19,243 nt of DNA from Gymnopus androsaceus JB14 (Eukaryota; Basidiomycota; Agaricomycetes; Agaricales; Omphalotaceae), in the NCBI GenBank assembly GCA_009733575.1, contig ML770115.1, forward strand, positions 1-19,243, written 5' to 3'. This document shows positions 18,261 to 19,243 of this stretch, piece by piece. The stretch's first letter is position 1. Every line of letters begins with the position of its first letter. Both the position numbers and the translations under genes were made by a program. The notes beneath the pieces were generated by a model. It saw nothing but the letters and a program-made list of their open reading frames with translations, was not told the origin of the DNA and did no database searches.

Positions 18261-18761
18261 TTGATAGATGGTAAAGATAATGAGTGTCTCCACATCACTT
18301 TCTGGGTCAAAGGTTCCTCTCGACTCTGCAGATCAGACAGCTGTTCCATGTCCCACATGAACTTTTCCTTCCGCTTCTCTCCTGCTACCAATCACTCTGT
18401 ATATCCTTCTTTGTCATATTTCCTTTTTTCATCCCTTACATGCAGCCAGACAACCCTTTGCATTTCCATGCTTTTGACAATCCTTGCATCTTACTATATA
18501 CCTTCTATTCTATTAGTTGTGCTGTTCAGCATGTTCTGCTTATCACATTCCACAACCATGTTCTATCCCTTTCTTCAGTCAATCCAACTCTTGTACCATG
18601 CCTTTACAGACATCATAGTGCTCCTTCTACCATTCCAGGTACCTATCGCATCTCTCCAACTATTGTTCCATCTACCACCACTCTCTTTGCATCCAGGCAC
18701 CTTATGTTGTCCCAGATGCTGCTCCATTAAGCATTTATTTTACTTTCCTGGAACCGAGTGA
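18261..18761 (+). pseudogene. DGKDN-LHITFWVK fragment copy 2 with hydrophobic tail
   Basis: Starts IDGKDNECLHITFWVKGSSR, clearly related to the fragment at 12615-12670. After about 25 codons the similarity ends. The remaining frame is rich in Phe, Leu, Ser and Cys because the DNA is T/C-rich, so it should not be read as a true membrane protein. An overlapping frame (18284-18730) is equally open. I regard only the first part as once coding. Confidence 0.4.
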
Positions 18762-18926
18762 TTCACTGTTCTAAATGCTACTCTGTTTGCCACTTTCATC
18801 TCCATATGATCCAGGCACCTTATGTTGTCCCAGACACTGTTCCATTAAGCATTTATTTTGCTTTCCCGGACACTGAGTGATTCGCTGTTCTAAATGCTAC
18901 TCCGTTTTCCATTTTCATCTCTCCAG
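18691..18926. repeat. 118 bp tandem duplication
   Basis: The block from atccaggcaccttatgttgt at 18691 recurs at 18809, with shared GCATTTATTTT, GAGTGATTC and CTGTTCTAAATGCTACTC segments. A one-base difference near 18752/18870 (cctggaaccg against cccggacactg) shifts the frame between copies, so any protein read through it would be broken. Confidence 0.8.
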
Positions 18927-19078
18927 ATGCTGACCCATTTACTGCTCCAGCTATTGCTCCATCTGCTGTTCCAGCCACTTTATTAGTCTTTATTCCAGAT
19001 GCCACCCCATTGGTCTTCCCAGATACTGATCCATTTGCCATTCCTTGCATTGATGAGTTAGATATGTGCTGGGTATGA
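18808..19078 (+). other. degenerate Pro/Asp/Ala-repeat coding trace
   Basis: One plus frame reads PDADPFTAPAIAPSAVPATL, then IPDATPLVFPDTDPFAIPCI, ending DELDMCWV and TGA at about 19076. The PDxxPF-like unit also appears upstream (APYVVPDTVPLS, FPDTE then a TGA). The opposite strand is also open for 80 codons (18853-19095, Gly/Ser/Ala/Asn-rich), as expected for a short-period repeat. Which strand, if either, was coding is uncertain. Confidence 0.35.
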
Positions 19079-19243
19079 AAACCAACAAACAACAATCACC
19101 CCAATCAGATATAATCCAAAAGGTTTAATTTAATGCGAGGAAGGAGGTTGTCAAAGGTAACCTCGACTACTAATTGATTTGAAGAGAAAAGCACTTGACA
19201 ATTGACACAGATAGTGCGCAATGAACAAGGTTTTATATTTGGA
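19079..19243. other. window end, no feature seen
   Basis: AT-rich unique sequence with no ORF, repeat or RNA signal that I can support. Confidence 0.3.

Noticed and set aside
18284..18761. Multi-pass membrane protein from Phe/Leu-rich ORFs
   Set aside because: Two overlapping frames are both hydrophobic because the DNA is T/C-rich; no consistent gene structure.

Overview
The window looks like nuclear DNA from a filamentous fungus, most likely an agaricomycete basidiomycete. The reasons are introns of about 48-67 bp with GTAAGT/GTATGT-type donors, a fungal OTT_1508-type deaminase gene, a hAT transposase of the kind common in mushrooms, low coding density, and dense nested transposons with TIRs and target-site duplications (TSDs). 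I see no rRNA, tRNA, CRISPR array or bacterial operon. Almost every coding region I can rebuild is broken.

Region 1 (680-5776, + strand) is one split gene. It starts at 680 and runs through at least four introns to a stop at 5776. It ends in a zinc-dependent deaminase domain with a VHAEAAL motif, an SC-x-x-C motif and a GTHSTFYPW segment. It is interrupted at 1050-4385 by a 3.3 kb non-coding foldback element flanked by a 7 bp TSD (catctcc). The arms are near-complete reverse complements. They contain 21 bp minisatellites and a dispersed TGGATTCCA motif, and they meet in an AGTACT-rich centre. Apart from the insertion, the gene carries two in-frame TGA codons, one of them between the two zinc-binding cysteines.

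Region 2 (about 5800-12100) is repeat-rich. It holds degenerate CCAGGG and CAACCTGAG tracts, two back-to-back foldback-like units built on AGTTGA/TTCAAC arms (6571-7240 and 7245-8290), and an unrecognised ORF truncated by a 590 bp hAT-type MITE (8953-9542, 8 bp TSD gaatcacc). It also holds an inverted-repeat element (9630-10166) enclosing telomere-like CCCTAA DNA, a possible small membrane-protein gene on the minus strand (10371-10655), and a 123 bp tandem duplication.

Region 3 (about 12100-19243) is a 70 bp minisatellite locus split by a 4,071 bp hAT transposon (13302-17372, TSD gacttacc). Its ten-exon transposase, on the minus strand, can be followed from start to stop. It is dead: premature TGAs, frameshifts, a damaged splice donor and a nested 239 bp TA-flanked MITE. 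Two similar fragments encoding a DGKDN...LHITFWVK peptide lie on either side of the hAT element. Ser/Thr/Pro-rich degenerate ORFs and a 118 bp tandem duplication fill the right end.

A theme across the window is that almost every premature stop in the reconstructed genes is TGA, and several conserved arginines of the transposase read Cys, Gln or His. That is what C-to-T decay at CpG (CGA to TGA, CGN to TGN or CAN) would give. The window therefore records layered insertion and mutational silencing, including the loss of a deaminase gene.
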